In this document: piece after piece, positions 14,921 to 22,439 of the stretch | Layout of the letters: each line of letters starts with the position of its first letter | How positions within the stretch are numbered: the first letter of the stretch is position 1 | Assembly: GCA_036386655.1 (NCBI GenBank) | Contig: DASVVG010000079.1 | Span: 1 to 42,918 of the forward strand | Reading direction: 5' to 3' | DNA from: JAHWJX01 sp036386655 | GTDB taxonomy: Bacteria; Pseudomonadota; Alphaproteobacteria; Caulobacterales; Caulobacteraceae | DNA length: 42,918 nt | Program-made: the position numbers and the translations under genes | Notes under the pieces: generated by a model | Database searches by the model: none | The model's input: the letters and a program-made list of their open reading frames with translations, nothing else | What the model was told of the DNA's origin: nothing

Positions 14921-16633
14921 CTAGGCGGCCACGGCGGCGTAGTGAGCGTCCATGGCGGCTTCGATGCGTTGGAGAAGCGGCGTGAAGCCGGACCAATCGA
15001 TGGAGCCGGCCTGTTTTGCGACGAGCTTTCTGGCGAACTCGTCCTTGGAGAGATGCTTCGAGCGGTCGAACTTCTGCGTGTCCAACTCGAGCACCTTGCC
15101 GTTCAACGGCTGAGACTTGAAAGGACCGAAAAGGTCTTCGATGCACGTCTGACTGGTCGCCCCGAGCTCCGGCGTTTTCACCACGTAGAGGTTGTCAGTC
15201 AGGTGATAGTGGGTGGCCGTTGATTTGAGGTCGACCGTGATGCCGAGGGTCTGCCGCACCGCCGCGGTGAAGCCGGCCATTCCCGCATCGTTGTCCAGCA
15301 GGATGATTACTGGGTGAAGTAAGGGGCGATGATCGTAGCGGGACAGGCGCGTTTCATATGTGATCGCCAAGGTCTTCAGCGGATCGCTTCCGCCCATGCG
15401 CAGGAGCTTGCGGACTGTGTTCTCGTAGTTGAAGAAGCGGACTTTGTAGTCGAAGCCGTGCGCGGTGTTCACGCCAAGTTTGGGATGGGCGGCGGCGAGT
15501 CGGCGAATGGCGTTGCGCAAGTACACCGGGTCGGTGTGACCTTCGGTGATGACGAGGGGTAGCTCAAGCGCGATGAAGTAATCGTAGAAGTAGAAGTCTT
15601 CGAACGTTGTCTGGCCGAAAACTAGCGGCGCTTTCTTCTTGCTGTTCGGGGGCGCGACCGGTCGGATGTGGGACGTGCTCTTGACGTGGTAGACGTGACC
15701 GAGCGCGCCGCGCAGCGGCCTCAGGCTCGTGATCACCGCGTTCGGCGCGGCCGGGTCGGAGGCGGGTTTGTAGTATCCGCCGGTTTTGAAGAGCGACTGG
15801 CACATGGACCGCACGCCGCGCCAGTACTGCTGCGAGATGTTGACCTTCTCGTTCACGGTCAGGCCGGTGACGACCTGGCGCGACGCGGCCACCTGCATCC
15901 GCGTCTTGGCGGCGTTGATCTGAAACCCGGAGCCCTGAATCTTGTCGATCAGCGGCTGACCGAGAACCCATGGATCGGCCGGGTGCGCGCCGCCGGTCGC
16001 CAGTTCAGGCGGAAATGACTTCGCGTTCGTCGAAAAGGTGATGTCGTCGGCATAGCGCGAGTAGGTGACCCTGTGCCGCTTTGCAAAGCGGACCAGCCGC
16101 TGGTCGAGGATGCGGGCGACTAGGTCGGAGATTATTGGAGAACAAGGAGAGCCTTGGGGCAAGGCACCTTGGAAGCAGGCGATCTGCGCGAGAATGGTGG
16201 TGCAGCCCGGCTGCAGCGCGAACGACTGGTCCTTGATGAAGAAGCCGCGGACGCGACCAAATGTCAGCGTCGGGAAGAAGTCTTCCAAGTCGAGGTTCAG
16301 GACGTAACGCCGGTGCTTGTGCGCCGCAGCGTTGGTGACGATGGACTGCCCCTCCCGGAAAGCATGCGACAGCGGGGCGCCTCGGGTCGTTTGCAGCTCC
16401 GCGTCGCAGGCGTAGAGAAGGTCCGCCAGGGCGCGCTGGTAAACTTTCAATTTGCCGACGGGCGCGTGGATCGTGCGATCGCCGCCAGCGGTCTTCGGGA
16501 TCGTGAAGGTGCGGTACTTGTTCGCTTCCGGGATTTTGTAGAGTACGCGGATCAGCGAAGGCGTCGGGGTGTCCAGGAGCGCTGCAACGTCGATCAGAGA
16601 ATTAGCCGAACGTAGTGCGCCTAAGGTCGACAA
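14921..16633 (-). CDS. Retron reverse transcriptase fused to TOPRIM nuclease (Ec67/Eco2-like)
   Basis: 570 residues from a TTG start; an in-frame TAA lies just upstream and GGAG precedes the TTG. RT part (about 1-320): retron motif NAAAH (101-105) before VLNLDLEDFF, palm LPQGSPCSP (159-166), catalytic YADD (194-197), and VTG (255-257) of the retron thumb motif. C-terminal part (about 340-510): TOPRIM with VITEGHTD (catalytic E364) and ILLDNDAG (D447, D449). Order, size and many segments (TFTIPK, GRVRG, SRYADDITFST, CIEDLF) match the Ec67 RT of retron-Eco2 (586 residues) as I recall it. It copies the msd part of the upstream RNA into msDNA; the TOPRIM half is the presumed toxic effector of an anti-phage abortive-infection system. 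Base composition is less GC-rich than the flanking core genes, a sign of transfer. Confidence 0.95.
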   Translation of the reverse strand: MSTLGALRSANSLIDVAALLDTPTPSLIRVLYKIPEANKYRTFTIPKTAGGDRTIHAPVGKLKVYQRALADLLYACDAELQTTRGAPLSHAFREGQSIVTNAAAHKHRRYVLNLDLEDFFPTLTFGRVRGFFIKDQSFALQPGCTTILAQIACFQGALPQGSPCSPIISDLVARILDQRLVRFAKRHRVTYSRYADDITFSTNAKSFPPELATGGAHPADPWVLGQPLIDKIQGSGFQINAAKTRMQVAASRQVVTGLTVNEKVNISQQYWRGVRSMCQSLFKTGGYYKPASDPAAPNAVITSLRPLRGALGHVYHVKSTSHIRPVAPPNSKKKAPLVFGQTTFEDFYFYDYFIALELPLVITEGHTDPVYLRNAIRRLAAAHPKLGVNTAHGFDYKVRFFNYENTVRKLLRMGGSDPLKTLAITYETRLSRYDHRPLLHPVIILLDNDAGMAGFTAAVRQTLGITVDLKSTATHYHLTDNLYVVKTPELGATSQTCIEDLFGPFKSQPLNGKVLELDTQKFDRSKHLSKDEFARKLVAKQAGSIDWSGFTPLLQRIEAAMDAHYAAVAA

Positions 16634-16654
16634 ACTGGCAGCTCCGGAGGGGGC

Positions 16655-16778
16655 GGCTTACAGGCACTCCTTTCCCCAGCGATCCGCGAGTGGGCGAACC
16701 GAGCATAGCGCCTCGTGAGGTGTCGAGACGTTTCTTCATACGCCGCAATAAGGCGACGACAAATCTGGCCTGTAAGCC
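16655..16778 (-). ncRNA. Retron msr-msd RNA
   Basis: Directly upstream of the RT gene. Perfect 11-bp a1/a2 inverted repeats: a1 GGCTTACAGGC at 16778-16768 and a2 GCCTGTAAGCC at 16665-16655. After a1 comes CAGATTTG, whose G (16765) is the predicted 2'-5' branch guanosine, then an msr hairpin with 6-bp stem CGTCGC/GCGGCG. The msd region precedes AAAGGAGTGCCTG at a2, so the cDNA should begin near 16668 with TCCTTTCCCC on the plus strand and run for about 60-75 bases through a bulged hairpin (outer stem 16685-16690 with 16712-16717). The CAGATTTG and AGGAGTGCCTG contexts agree with the Ec67 msr-msd as I remember it. The a2 repeat ends 21 bases before the RT start codon. Confidence 0.9.
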
Positions 16779-16788
16779 TATCCACCCT

Positions 16789-16816
16789 TCTATACTTAGA
16801 GAGTGGCGGGTGTCCA
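16789..16816 (-). promoter_or_regulatory. Putative sigma-70 promoter of the retron
   Basis: Reading leftward: -35 TGGACA (16816-16811), 16-base spacer, -10 TATAGA (16794-16789). Transcription would start close to 16782, just before a1, which is where a retron RNA should begin. RT is then translated from the same transcript. Confidence 0.55.
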
Positions 16817-16854
16817 CTTGCCGACCCGCGCGGGGGTGTGCGGCAAAGTTTTTG
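16816..16854 (+). terminator. Terminator-like hairpin facing right
   Basis: ACTTGCCG (16816-16823) pairs with CGGCAAAGT (16841-16849, one bulged A) around a GC-rich inner palindrome CCCGCGCGGG, followed by a run of five T on the plus strand. It abuts the -35 box of the retron promoter. It could stop rightward transcripts or act as an operator; no rightward gene ends here. Confidence 0.4.
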
Positions 16855-17114
16855 TCTCGGGCGCAGCACAAGGGTGTCGTCGCCCCCTTCACCGCCTGGA
16901 GATCGCCTTGCCTCGATGAGGGGTGCGCTTCCGGCTTCTGCTCAATGTGAGGCGACTTCCGCAAGCGTCCTGAGCTAGCGCCGCACGGCGCGTGTCGCCA
17001 ACCCAGGCCCTCCGATACCGATACCCGTCGATCGCATTCGGCGCAGCCGCCCATGGCTAAGCTAGCTCAAACAAACAGCTTTCCTCGGGGCGGTAATATG
17101 GTACCGCTCTGCGT
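16855..17114. other. Divergent region between retron and integrase genes
   Basis: No credible gene. Contains a perfect 6-bp inverted repeat GCGGTA/TACCGC around ATATGG at 17090-17107, seven bases before the next start codon, which might be an operator or hide the ribosome site. Confidence 0.4.
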
Positions 17115-17426
17115 ATGACGTTCAGCAGCGCGTGGATAGAGGCGGCCCCGGTTGGTGGGAAACCCACCGGGTCGGAAGAGACGATCGGTAAGTTGGGACG
17201 GCCGGCGGGGAGCGACCACTACTGGATCCCAGTCGTCGAGGCCTGGGCGGCCCGATGCGGGAAGGCCGTCGAGTACGTCGACAACTCCTGGGTGCGCGTG
17301 GCCGCGACCGGAGCCGAGCTTGCCGAGTTCCTGCTGAATCTTCTCAGCGACGTCGCCCACGCCGCCGCCCTGACCAAAAAGCTGGATCCGCGCGGCGCGT
17401 ACGTGCTCGTCGCCGAGGAATTCTGA
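17115..17426 (+). CDS. Small protein coupled to the integrase gene
   Basis: 103 residues, soluble, no signal peptide. Natural composition throughout (ETIGKLGRPAGSDHYWIPVVEAWAARCGKAVEYVDNSWVRVAA, then ELAEFLLNLLSDVAHAAAL). Family not recognised. It ends three bases before the integrase start, so both are made from one transcript; a role in integration or excision control is an inference from that position alone. An inverted repeat lies just before its start. Confidence 0.6.
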   Translation: MTFSSAWIEAAPVGGKPTGSEETIGKLGRPAGSDHYWIPVVEAWAARCGKAVEYVDNSWVRVAATGAELAEFLLNLLSDVAHAAALTKKLDPRGAYVLVAEEF

Positions 17427-17429
17427 TCG

Positions 17430-18617
17430 ATGCCTCAGATCCTCACCGATGCCCTGATCGCGGAGGCGCTGAGTAGTCCTCAGCGGAGCGGCCGGCTCGA
17501 ACTGGCCGACGAGCTCGAACCGGGCCTTCGGCTTCGCGCCGGGAAACGAATGGCACGCTGGTCGCTTCTCGCCCCCGATCCCTTGGGGCGCGATGTGGAC
17601 GTAGGGCTGGGCGACTGGCCGGCGGTGAGCGTCTCACGGGCCCGCGAAACAGCCGGCGCGATCAGGCGCAGGGGAGGGGATGCTTCAGGTCTGAGGGTGC
17701 GCGATCTGCTCGAACGGTATGCCGATCGACATCTGTCGCAGCTGAGGCGGGGTCCGGCGACGTACCGAACGCTCCGCCGCGGCCTAGAAAGTCTGCTCGA
17801 GCGTCAGGTGGAGGCACTCACCCGACGAGATGTGAGTCAGGCGATTTTCCACCTCGCTGCGGACGCTCCGGTCCACGCGAACCGTGCGCTCGCCTACGCC
17901 AAGGGGCTGTTCTCCTGGAGCGTGGCGCACGGCTACATGGATGCGAACCCCGCCGCCCTGATCCGACCGCCCTCCCGCGAGAGGTCGCGTGAGCGCACGC
18001 CGAGCCTCCCGGAGCTCGCGGTGATCTGGGAAGCCGCAGGGCTCCTCCAGTACCCGTTCGCCCACGCCGTCCGGTTCCTCATCGTGACGGCCGCCCGCCG
18101 CGACGAGGTGGGCGCCATGCGGACGGACGAACTCGATCTGCCGGAGGGCGCGGACGTTGGCTGCTGGACGATCCCAGCGACCCGTTCGAAGAACCATCGA
18201 CCGATCCGGGTGCCGCTGAGCCGCCGGGCGAGGCACGTGATCGAGCAGGCGCTGGACGCGAGGCTGCGGCCGGAGTCGCCGTACGTCTTCACCACCAACG
18301 GCGAGCGCCCGATCTCCGGCTGGTCAAAGGCCAAGGGGAGACTCGACCAGCTGATCGCCCGTACCGATCCCGACTTGCCTGCGTGGCGCGTCCACGACTT
18401 CCGCCGTAGCTTCGCAACCGCGGCGTCGGACATCCTTCACATCGCGCCGGAAGTAGCGGATCGCTGCCTCAATCACGCCGGCTCGTCGACGACGTCCACG
18501 ATTGCGCGGGTCTACGCTCGCAATGAGCTCTTCGATCAGCGGAAGGAGGCCCTCGATCGCTGGGGGGATTTGATCGACGAGGAGCTGATGAAAGCCCGCG
18601 GGGCTGCGATAGCGTAG
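17430..18617 (+). CDS. Tyrosine recombinase, P4-type integrase
   Basis: 395 residues. N-terminal arm-binding region (ELADELEPGLRLR ... SRARETAGAIRR), SAM-like core-binding domain (about 90-180) and C-terminal catalytic domain with the full set R223, K254, H322-x-x-R325, H349 and nucleophile Y362. The layout is that of P4-like integrases, which commonly recombine into the 3' ends of tRNA genes. The 3' end of tRNA-Lys lies about 810 bases downstream and faces this gene. No sign of damage, so the enzyme may be active. It is the best evidence that the retron region is a mobile island. Confidence 0.93.
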   Translation: MPQILTDALIAEALSSPQRSGRLELADELEPGLRLRAGKRMARWSLLAPDPLGRDVDVGLGDWPAVSVSRARETAGAIRRRGGDASGLRVRDLLERYADRHLSQLRRGPATYRTLRRGLESLLERQVEALTRRDVSQAIFHLAADAPVHANRALAYAKGLFSWSVAHGYMDANPAALIRPPSRERSRERTPSLPELAVIWEAAGLLQYPFAHAVRFLIVTAARRDEVGAMRTDELDLPEGADVGCWTIPATRSKNHRPIRVPLSRRARHVIEQALDARLRPESPYVFTTNGERPISGWSKAKGRLDQLIARTDPDLPAWRVHDFRRSFATAASDILHIAPEVADRCLNHAGSSTTSTIARVYARNELFDQRKEALDRWGDLIDEELMKARGAAIA

Positions 18618-18720
18618 CCCGATCGGCAAACCGCCCCTTCGTATCGGCGACCGAGTGGATCAGACCAGGCGGGTCGCCCCCGATCCTAATCGATCCGATC
18701 GCTGGTCAGTCACTGGTTCA

Positions 18721-19058
18721 CCGTTTCACATCTGATACGGGGGCCTTGATCGTCGCGGATCCGGATCCCCGGTGCCGGTCGCTGTTCTTGTTTCACATCT
18801 GAAACGGCGGGGCGCGGGATCCGATAACTCCGGAAGGCTGCCGACCGCCATTCGCCTGGCCGTGGTGCGAATTCGCCCGTTTCACATCTGAAACGGAAGG
18901 CGGATCGGGATTCCACCGACGGTATCGCCGTCAATCGGGTCTCTGGCTTCGATTGCAGCCTCCGCGGCTTCATTTCTGAGACAGCAGGCGGGTTGATCCC
19001 GATGGATCGGGCGGCTGCGGAGGTCCATCGCTCGATTCCCCCGTTTCACATCTGAAAC
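18721..19058 (+). repeat. Five spaced GTTTCA-CATC-TGAAAC palindromes
   Basis: Core GTTTCACATCTGAAAC at 18790-18805, 18879-18894 and 19043-19058 (identical), 18723-18738 (one change) and 18967-18982 (four changes). Spacing from start to start is 67, 89, 88 and 76 bases. Flanks are partly conserved: CCC before, and ACNGNAGGCGG then GATCC-like after, so the unit is roughly 40 bp of imperfect inverted repeat within an 65-90 bp period. All copies keep one orientation (central CATC). Confidence 0.85.
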
Positions 19059-19133
19059 AGAAGGCGAATTCGTGCCAATCAAGCGATCGCCGAGGGAGAG
19101 CAATTCGGCGGGTGGTGAATTGCTGATCGGCAG

Positions 19134-19271
19134 TGTCACCGCGCATGACACCGACCTCCGGCATGTCACCTCCGCGGTGACAGGCGCAGCCTCCGAAAAG
19201 CGCTTTATAAACAAGGGTCCGAACCGAGCGGGGTTAATCCGGTGACACAGGTGTCACCAGTGGGTGTCACC
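19134..19271. repeat. Cluster of TGTCACC sites, possible integrase arm sites
   Basis: Plus-strand TGTCACC at 19134-19140, 19164-19170, 19252-19258 and 19265-19271; minus-strand copies (GGTGACA) at 19176-19182 and 19241-19247; a weak one near 19145. Extended consensus GTGTCACCGC. Two copies form the perfect palindrome GGTGACAC-AG-GTGTCACC at 19241-19258. The cluster lies 160-300 bases from the tRNA 3' end, the distance at which arm-type sites of tyrosine recombinases occur. Confidence 0.65.
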
Positions 19272-19428
19272 GCTCCGTCCACCTCTGGAATCGCTGCCAT
19301 CATGACAGATGGCGCGAACTCTTTAAGCGCGTGGCCTATCGAAACCCCATTGTTGATCAGGCACATAGTAGGTGTGCGCGACATCGGGCCGTTTAGACCC
19401 CCCTCGATATGTCACTGAAAAGGGGAAA

Positions 19429-19504
<76 letters not shown>

Positions 19505-19626
19505 GTAGCCGCTCCGGCGGGCCGGGCGGCGAGCCGCGCAAAATAGGGAAAGCGCGCCTGAACGCAAGGCGGCGTTCACCGGCCGGTAAAGCTCCCCGTT
19601 CACCATGTTCGTCGGGAGGACCGGTC

Positions 19627-19995
19627 ATGGCCAGACGGGACATCACGGGGGCGGTCGATTTCGCCTACCTCGAGAACTACGCCGCGGGCGACATGGCGCT
19701 CGTCGACGAGGTGCTGGGCCTGTTCCGCGAGCAGGTCGAGCTCTGGCGGCCGATGATCGATCCGGAGGCCGGACGCGCCTGGGGCGACGCCGTCCACACC
19801 CTGAAGGGCGCCGCGCGCGGTATCGGAGCCTTCGCGCTGGCCGACGCCTGTGATGTCGCGGAGAAGAGCGAGAAGGAGCCGGAGCGCTCGCCGCCGCTGC
19901 TCGCCCTCGTTCACGACGCGCTCGACGCCGCCCTCGGCGATGTCGCCGCCTATCAGCACGAGCGCCTGCTGCAGGGGCTGCGGAACGCCAGCTAG
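19627..19995 (+). CDS. Histidine phosphotransfer (Hpt) protein
   Basis: 122 residues, a single Hpt four-helix domain. Phosphoacceptor H57 in VHTLKGAARGIGAFALA. Preceded by a good ribosome site (GGGAGGACCGGTC). No kinase or receiver domain is fused and none is encoded nearby, so it is an orphan shuttle between a hybrid kinase and a response regulator elsewhere. Caulobacter ShpA is a protein of this kind; equivalence is only a suggestion. Its stop overlaps that of the convergent chorismate mutase gene in a shared CTAG. Confidence 0.9.
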   Translation: MARRDITGAVDFAYLENYAAGDMALVDEVLGLFREQVELWRPMIDPEAGRAWGDAVHTLKGAARGIGAFALADACDVAEKSEKEPERSPPLLALVHDALDAALGDVAAYQHERLLQGLRNAS

Positions 19996-20348
19996 CTTCG
20001 CAGCCGGTCGAACTCGCCTAACTCGTACGCGATGCAGCGGTCGACCAGCATGCGCCAGACCGGCCCGGCGATCATCGGGTCGAGGCCCGCCTCGACGGCT
20101 GCCGAGCCGACCTTCCTCAGCACGTCGTCGATCCGCGCCTCGTCCCGCACGGCCTCTCGATCCGGCTTGATGCGCGCCGCGGCGCCCATGTACCGCTGCC
20201 GCTCCGCGACGATGGCGACCAACGCCCGGTCGAGCGCGTCTACGCCGGCGCGCACCTCCCCCATGGTCTCGCAGCGGTCGGGCGGCACGCGCACCTCCAG
20301 CTCGGCGGCGACCTGGCGGGCGAGGGGGGAGAGCGCGTCGGGGTCCAT
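19992..20348 (-). CDS. Chorismate mutase (AroQ type)
   Basis: 118 residues, all helical, in the pattern of the AroQ/chorismate mutase II fold: helix 1 MGEVRAGVDALDRALVAIVAERQRYM with the substrate-binding arginine, a short AARIKPDREAVRDEARIDDVLRKV segment with lysine and arginine ligands, and helix 3 GLDPMIAGPVWRMLVDRCIAYE. It converts chorismate to prephenate for phenylalanine and tyrosine synthesis; isochorismate-pyruvate lyase relatives share the fold. Cytoplasmic, single-domain. Convergent with the Hpt gene, four bases of overlap. Confidence 0.85.
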   Translation of the reverse strand: MDPDALSPLARQVAAELEVRVPPDRCETMGEVRAGVDALDRALVAIVAERQRYMGAAARIKPDREAVRDEARIDDVLRKVGSAAVEAGLDPMIAGPVWRMLVDRCIAYELGEFDRLRS

Positions 20349-20425
20349 GCGGCTCCTCTAGGCTCCGCCCGGCCACGGAAACAAGGCTTGGCCCTGCACG
20401 GGGGGCGGCCTATGTCAGCCGCGCC

Positions 20426-21508
20426 ATGGACGACAGCCCCTTCATCGCGACGCCGCAGGCGGTGGCGCCCGGCGGAAGTCATGCCACCGACGTGATCATC
20501 GTGGGCGCGGGGCCGGTGGGGCTGTTCGCGGTGTTCGAGCTCGGCCTGCTCGACATGAAGGCCCACCTCGTCGACATCCTCGACAAGCCGGGCGGGCAGT
20601 GCGCCGAGCTCTATCCGGAGAAGCCGATCTACGACATCCCGGCGCTGCCGGTGGTCTCGGGGCAGGAGCTCACCGACCGTCTGATGGAGCAGATCGCGCC
20701 CTTCGCACCGACCTTCCACCTCGGCGAGATGGCGGTCGCACTCGACAAGACGCCTGACGGCAAGTGGCGGCTCTCCACCGACCAGGGCACCACCATCGAG
20801 GCTCCGGTGCTGGTCATCGCGGCCGGCGGCGGCAGTTTCCAGCCGAAGAAGCCGCCGATCCCGAACATCGAGGCGTTCGAGGGCGCCGGCCCCGGCGCGG
20901 GCGTGCACTACGCCGTGCGCAGCATGGACGCCTTCCGCGGCCAGCACGTGGTCATCGCCGGGGGAGGGGACAGCGCGCTCGACTGGACGCTGAGCCTGCA
21001 GCCGCTCGCGGCCCACGTCACCCTGGTCCACCGGCGCGACGACTTCCGCGCCGCGCCGCACTCGGTCGCAAAGATGCGGGCGCTGGTGCAGGAGCGGAAG
21101 ATGGACCTGGTGATCGGCCAGACGGTCGAGCTGCAGGGCGACGGCGGCCGGCTCGAAGCGGTGCTGCTCGAGGACGCCGGCGGCGGTCGCCACTCCGTGC
21201 GAGCCGACGCCTTCCTTCCGTTCTTCGGGCTGACCATGAAGCTGGGGCCTGTCGCGACGTTCGGCCTGAACCTCCACGAGAACCTGATCCCCGTGGACAC
21301 CGAGAAGTTCGAGACCTCCACGCCCGGCATCTTCGCCGTCGGCGACATCAACTGGTACCCCGGCAAGCTGAAGCTGATCCTGTCGGGCTTCCACGAGGCC
21401 GCCCTGATGGCGCAGGAGGCCTTCCGCCACGTCTATCCGGAGCGCAAGCTGCGCTTCCAGTACACCACCTCCTCCAGCGACCTGCAGAAGAAGCTCGGGG
21501 TTCGATGA
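20426..21508 (+). CDS. Ferredoxin--NADP reductase, thioredoxin-reductase-like
   Basis: 360 residues. FAD-binding Rossmann motif VIIVGAGPVGLFAVFE at about 26-41, LDKPGGQCAELYPEKPIYDIPA typical of the TrxR-like FNR group, NADPH motif VVIAGGGDSALDW near 174, and C-terminal FAD motif GIFAVGDINWYPGKLKLI. The CxxC of thioredoxin reductases is absent, as expected for this ferredoxin/flavodoxin reductase class. It overlaps the following GST gene by four bases, and a 2Fe-2S ferredoxin gene comes next but one, so a local NADPH-to-ferredoxin electron path is likely. Confidence 0.93.
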   Translation: MDDSPFIATPQAVAPGGSHATDVIIVGAGPVGLFAVFELGLLDMKAHLVDILDKPGGQCAELYPEKPIYDIPALPVVSGQELTDRLMEQIAPFAPTFHLGEMAVALDKTPDGKWRLSTDQGTTIEAPVLVIAAGGGSFQPKKPPIPNIEAFEGAGPGAGVHYAVRSMDAFRGQHVVIAGGGDSALDWTLSLQPLAAHVTLVHRRDDFRAAPHSVAKMRALVQERKMDLVIGQTVELQGDGGRLEAVLLEDAGGGRHSVRADAFLPFFGLTMKLGPVATFGLNLHENLIPVDTEKFETSTPGIFAVGDINWYPGKLKLILSGFHEAALMAQEAFRHVYPERKLRFQYTTSSSDLQKKLGVR

Positions 21509-22107
21509 CCCTGAAGGTCTACGGCGACAGCACCTCCGGCAACTGCCTGAAGGTCCGCTGGGTGCTGGAGCGCCTCGGGATCCCGTTCAGCTGGGACGAG
21601 GTCGACATCATGACCGGCCGCACCCGCTCGCCGGAGTTCCTCGCCGTCAATCCGGCGGGCCAGGTGCCGGCGGTGGTCTTCGACGACGGACGCGCCTTGG
21701 CTCAGTCCAACGCCATCATCCTCCACTTCGCCGAAGGCTCCGACCTCATCCCCGCCGAGGCCTTCGAGCGCGCCCGCATGCTCGAGTGGATGTTCTGGGA
21801 GCAGTACAGCCACGAGCCCTACGTGGCCGTGCGTCGCTTCCAGCTCGTCTGCCTGAAGAAGCGGCCGGAGGACGTCGATCCGAAGCTGTTCGACCGCGGC
21901 TCCGCGGCCTTGGCCCGCATGGAGCAGGGGCTGCAGGGCCGTGACTGGCTGGCGGGCGACCGCCTCAGCCTCGCCGACGTGGCGCTGGTCGCCTATACCC
22001 GCTGGGCCGACACCGGCGGCTTCGACCTCGACCGCTATCCGGGGGTCAAGGCGTGGGTCGCGCGCTGCGAGGCGGAGCTGGGCCTGAGCCGAGACCTGAG
22101 CGACTGA
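21505..22107 (+). CDS. Glutathione S-transferase family protein
   Basis: 200 residues from the ATG at 21505, which overlaps the reductase stop (ATGA). Thioredoxin-fold N-terminus (MTLKVYGDSTSGNCLKVRWVLERLGIPFSW) with catalytic serine/asparagine region STSGN, the cis-proline segment NPAGQVPAVV and the glutathione-binding QSNAI; helical C-terminal domain with GDRLSLADVALVAYTRW. The open frame continues far upstream inside the reductase gene but that part is shadow. Substrate unknown. It ends in TGATG shared with the ferredoxin start. Confidence 0.93.
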   Translation: MTLKVYGDSTSGNCLKVRWVLERLGIPFSWDEVDIMTGRTRSPEFLAVNPAGQVPAVVFDDGRALAQSNAIILHFAEGSDLIPAEAFERARMLEWMFWEQYSHEPYVAVRRFQLVCLKKRPEDVDPKLFDRGSAALARMEQGLQGRDWLAGDRLSLADVALVAYTRWADTGGFDLDRYPGVKAWVARCEAELGLSRDLSD

Positions 22108-22436
22108 TGGACGAGGAAGAGCTCCACATCCACGCCACCGACCAGGCCGGCGTCGAGCACCGCCTGCCCGCGCTGGAGGGCTGGACGATCATGGAGATCG
22201 TCAAGGACGCGGGCCTGCCGCTGAAGGCGGAATGCGGCGGCGCCCTCGAGTGCGCCACCTGCCACGTCTACGTGGAGGAGGCCTGGCAGGATCGCCTGCC
22301 GCCCAAACGCGCAGAGGAAGACGAGAAGCTCGACGAAGCCTTCGCCGTGCGCTCCAACTCGCGCCTGTCCTGCCAGCTGATCATGTCGCCCGAGTTCGAC
22401 GGCCTGCACGTCACGCTCGCCCCCGGAACGGAGTAA
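22107..22436 (+). CDS. 2Fe-2S ferredoxin, adrenodoxin type
   Basis: 109 residues from the ATG that overlaps the GST stop by one base. Cluster ligands C43, C49 and C52 in AECGGALECATCH, and C89 in RLSCQL: the C-x5-C-x2-C ... C pattern of adrenodoxin/FdxB-type ferredoxins. Acidic (DEEELHIH, EEDEKLDEAF), as expected for a partner of a reductase. It probably receives electrons from the TrxR-like reductase two genes upstream and passes them to an oxygenase or a biosynthetic enzyme elsewhere. Confidence 0.93.
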   Translation: MDEEELHIHATDQAGVEHRLPALEGWTIMEIVKDAGLPLKAECGGALECATCHVYVEEAWQDRLPPKRAEEDEKLDEAFAVRSNSRLSCQLIMSPEFDGLHVTLAPGTE

Positions 22437-22439
22437 CCG

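Larger units (their letters stand above)
18618..19428. other. Repeat-rich, gene-free stretch between integrase and tRNA-Lys
   Basis: No reading frame with protein-like content. The left half carries five spaced palindromes of one family, the right half a cluster of TGTCACC sites in both orientations. Composition is more A/T-rich toward the tRNA. This is where the attachment site and integrase arm sites of an island would be expected. Confidence 0.6.

Noticed and set aside
16615..16950. 111-codon plus-strand frame across the retron RNA
   Set aside because: Overlaps the RT start, the msr-msd and the promoter; no protein-like pattern.
18721..19058. CRISPR array
   Set aside because: Repeats are only 16 bp of identity, palindromic, diverged, with uneven 67-89 spacing, and no cas gene is present.
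18710..19214. Minus-strand frames with repeated CETGE or SDVK peptides
   Set aside because: The repeated peptides are only translations of the DNA palindromes in different frames; spacers are not protein-like.
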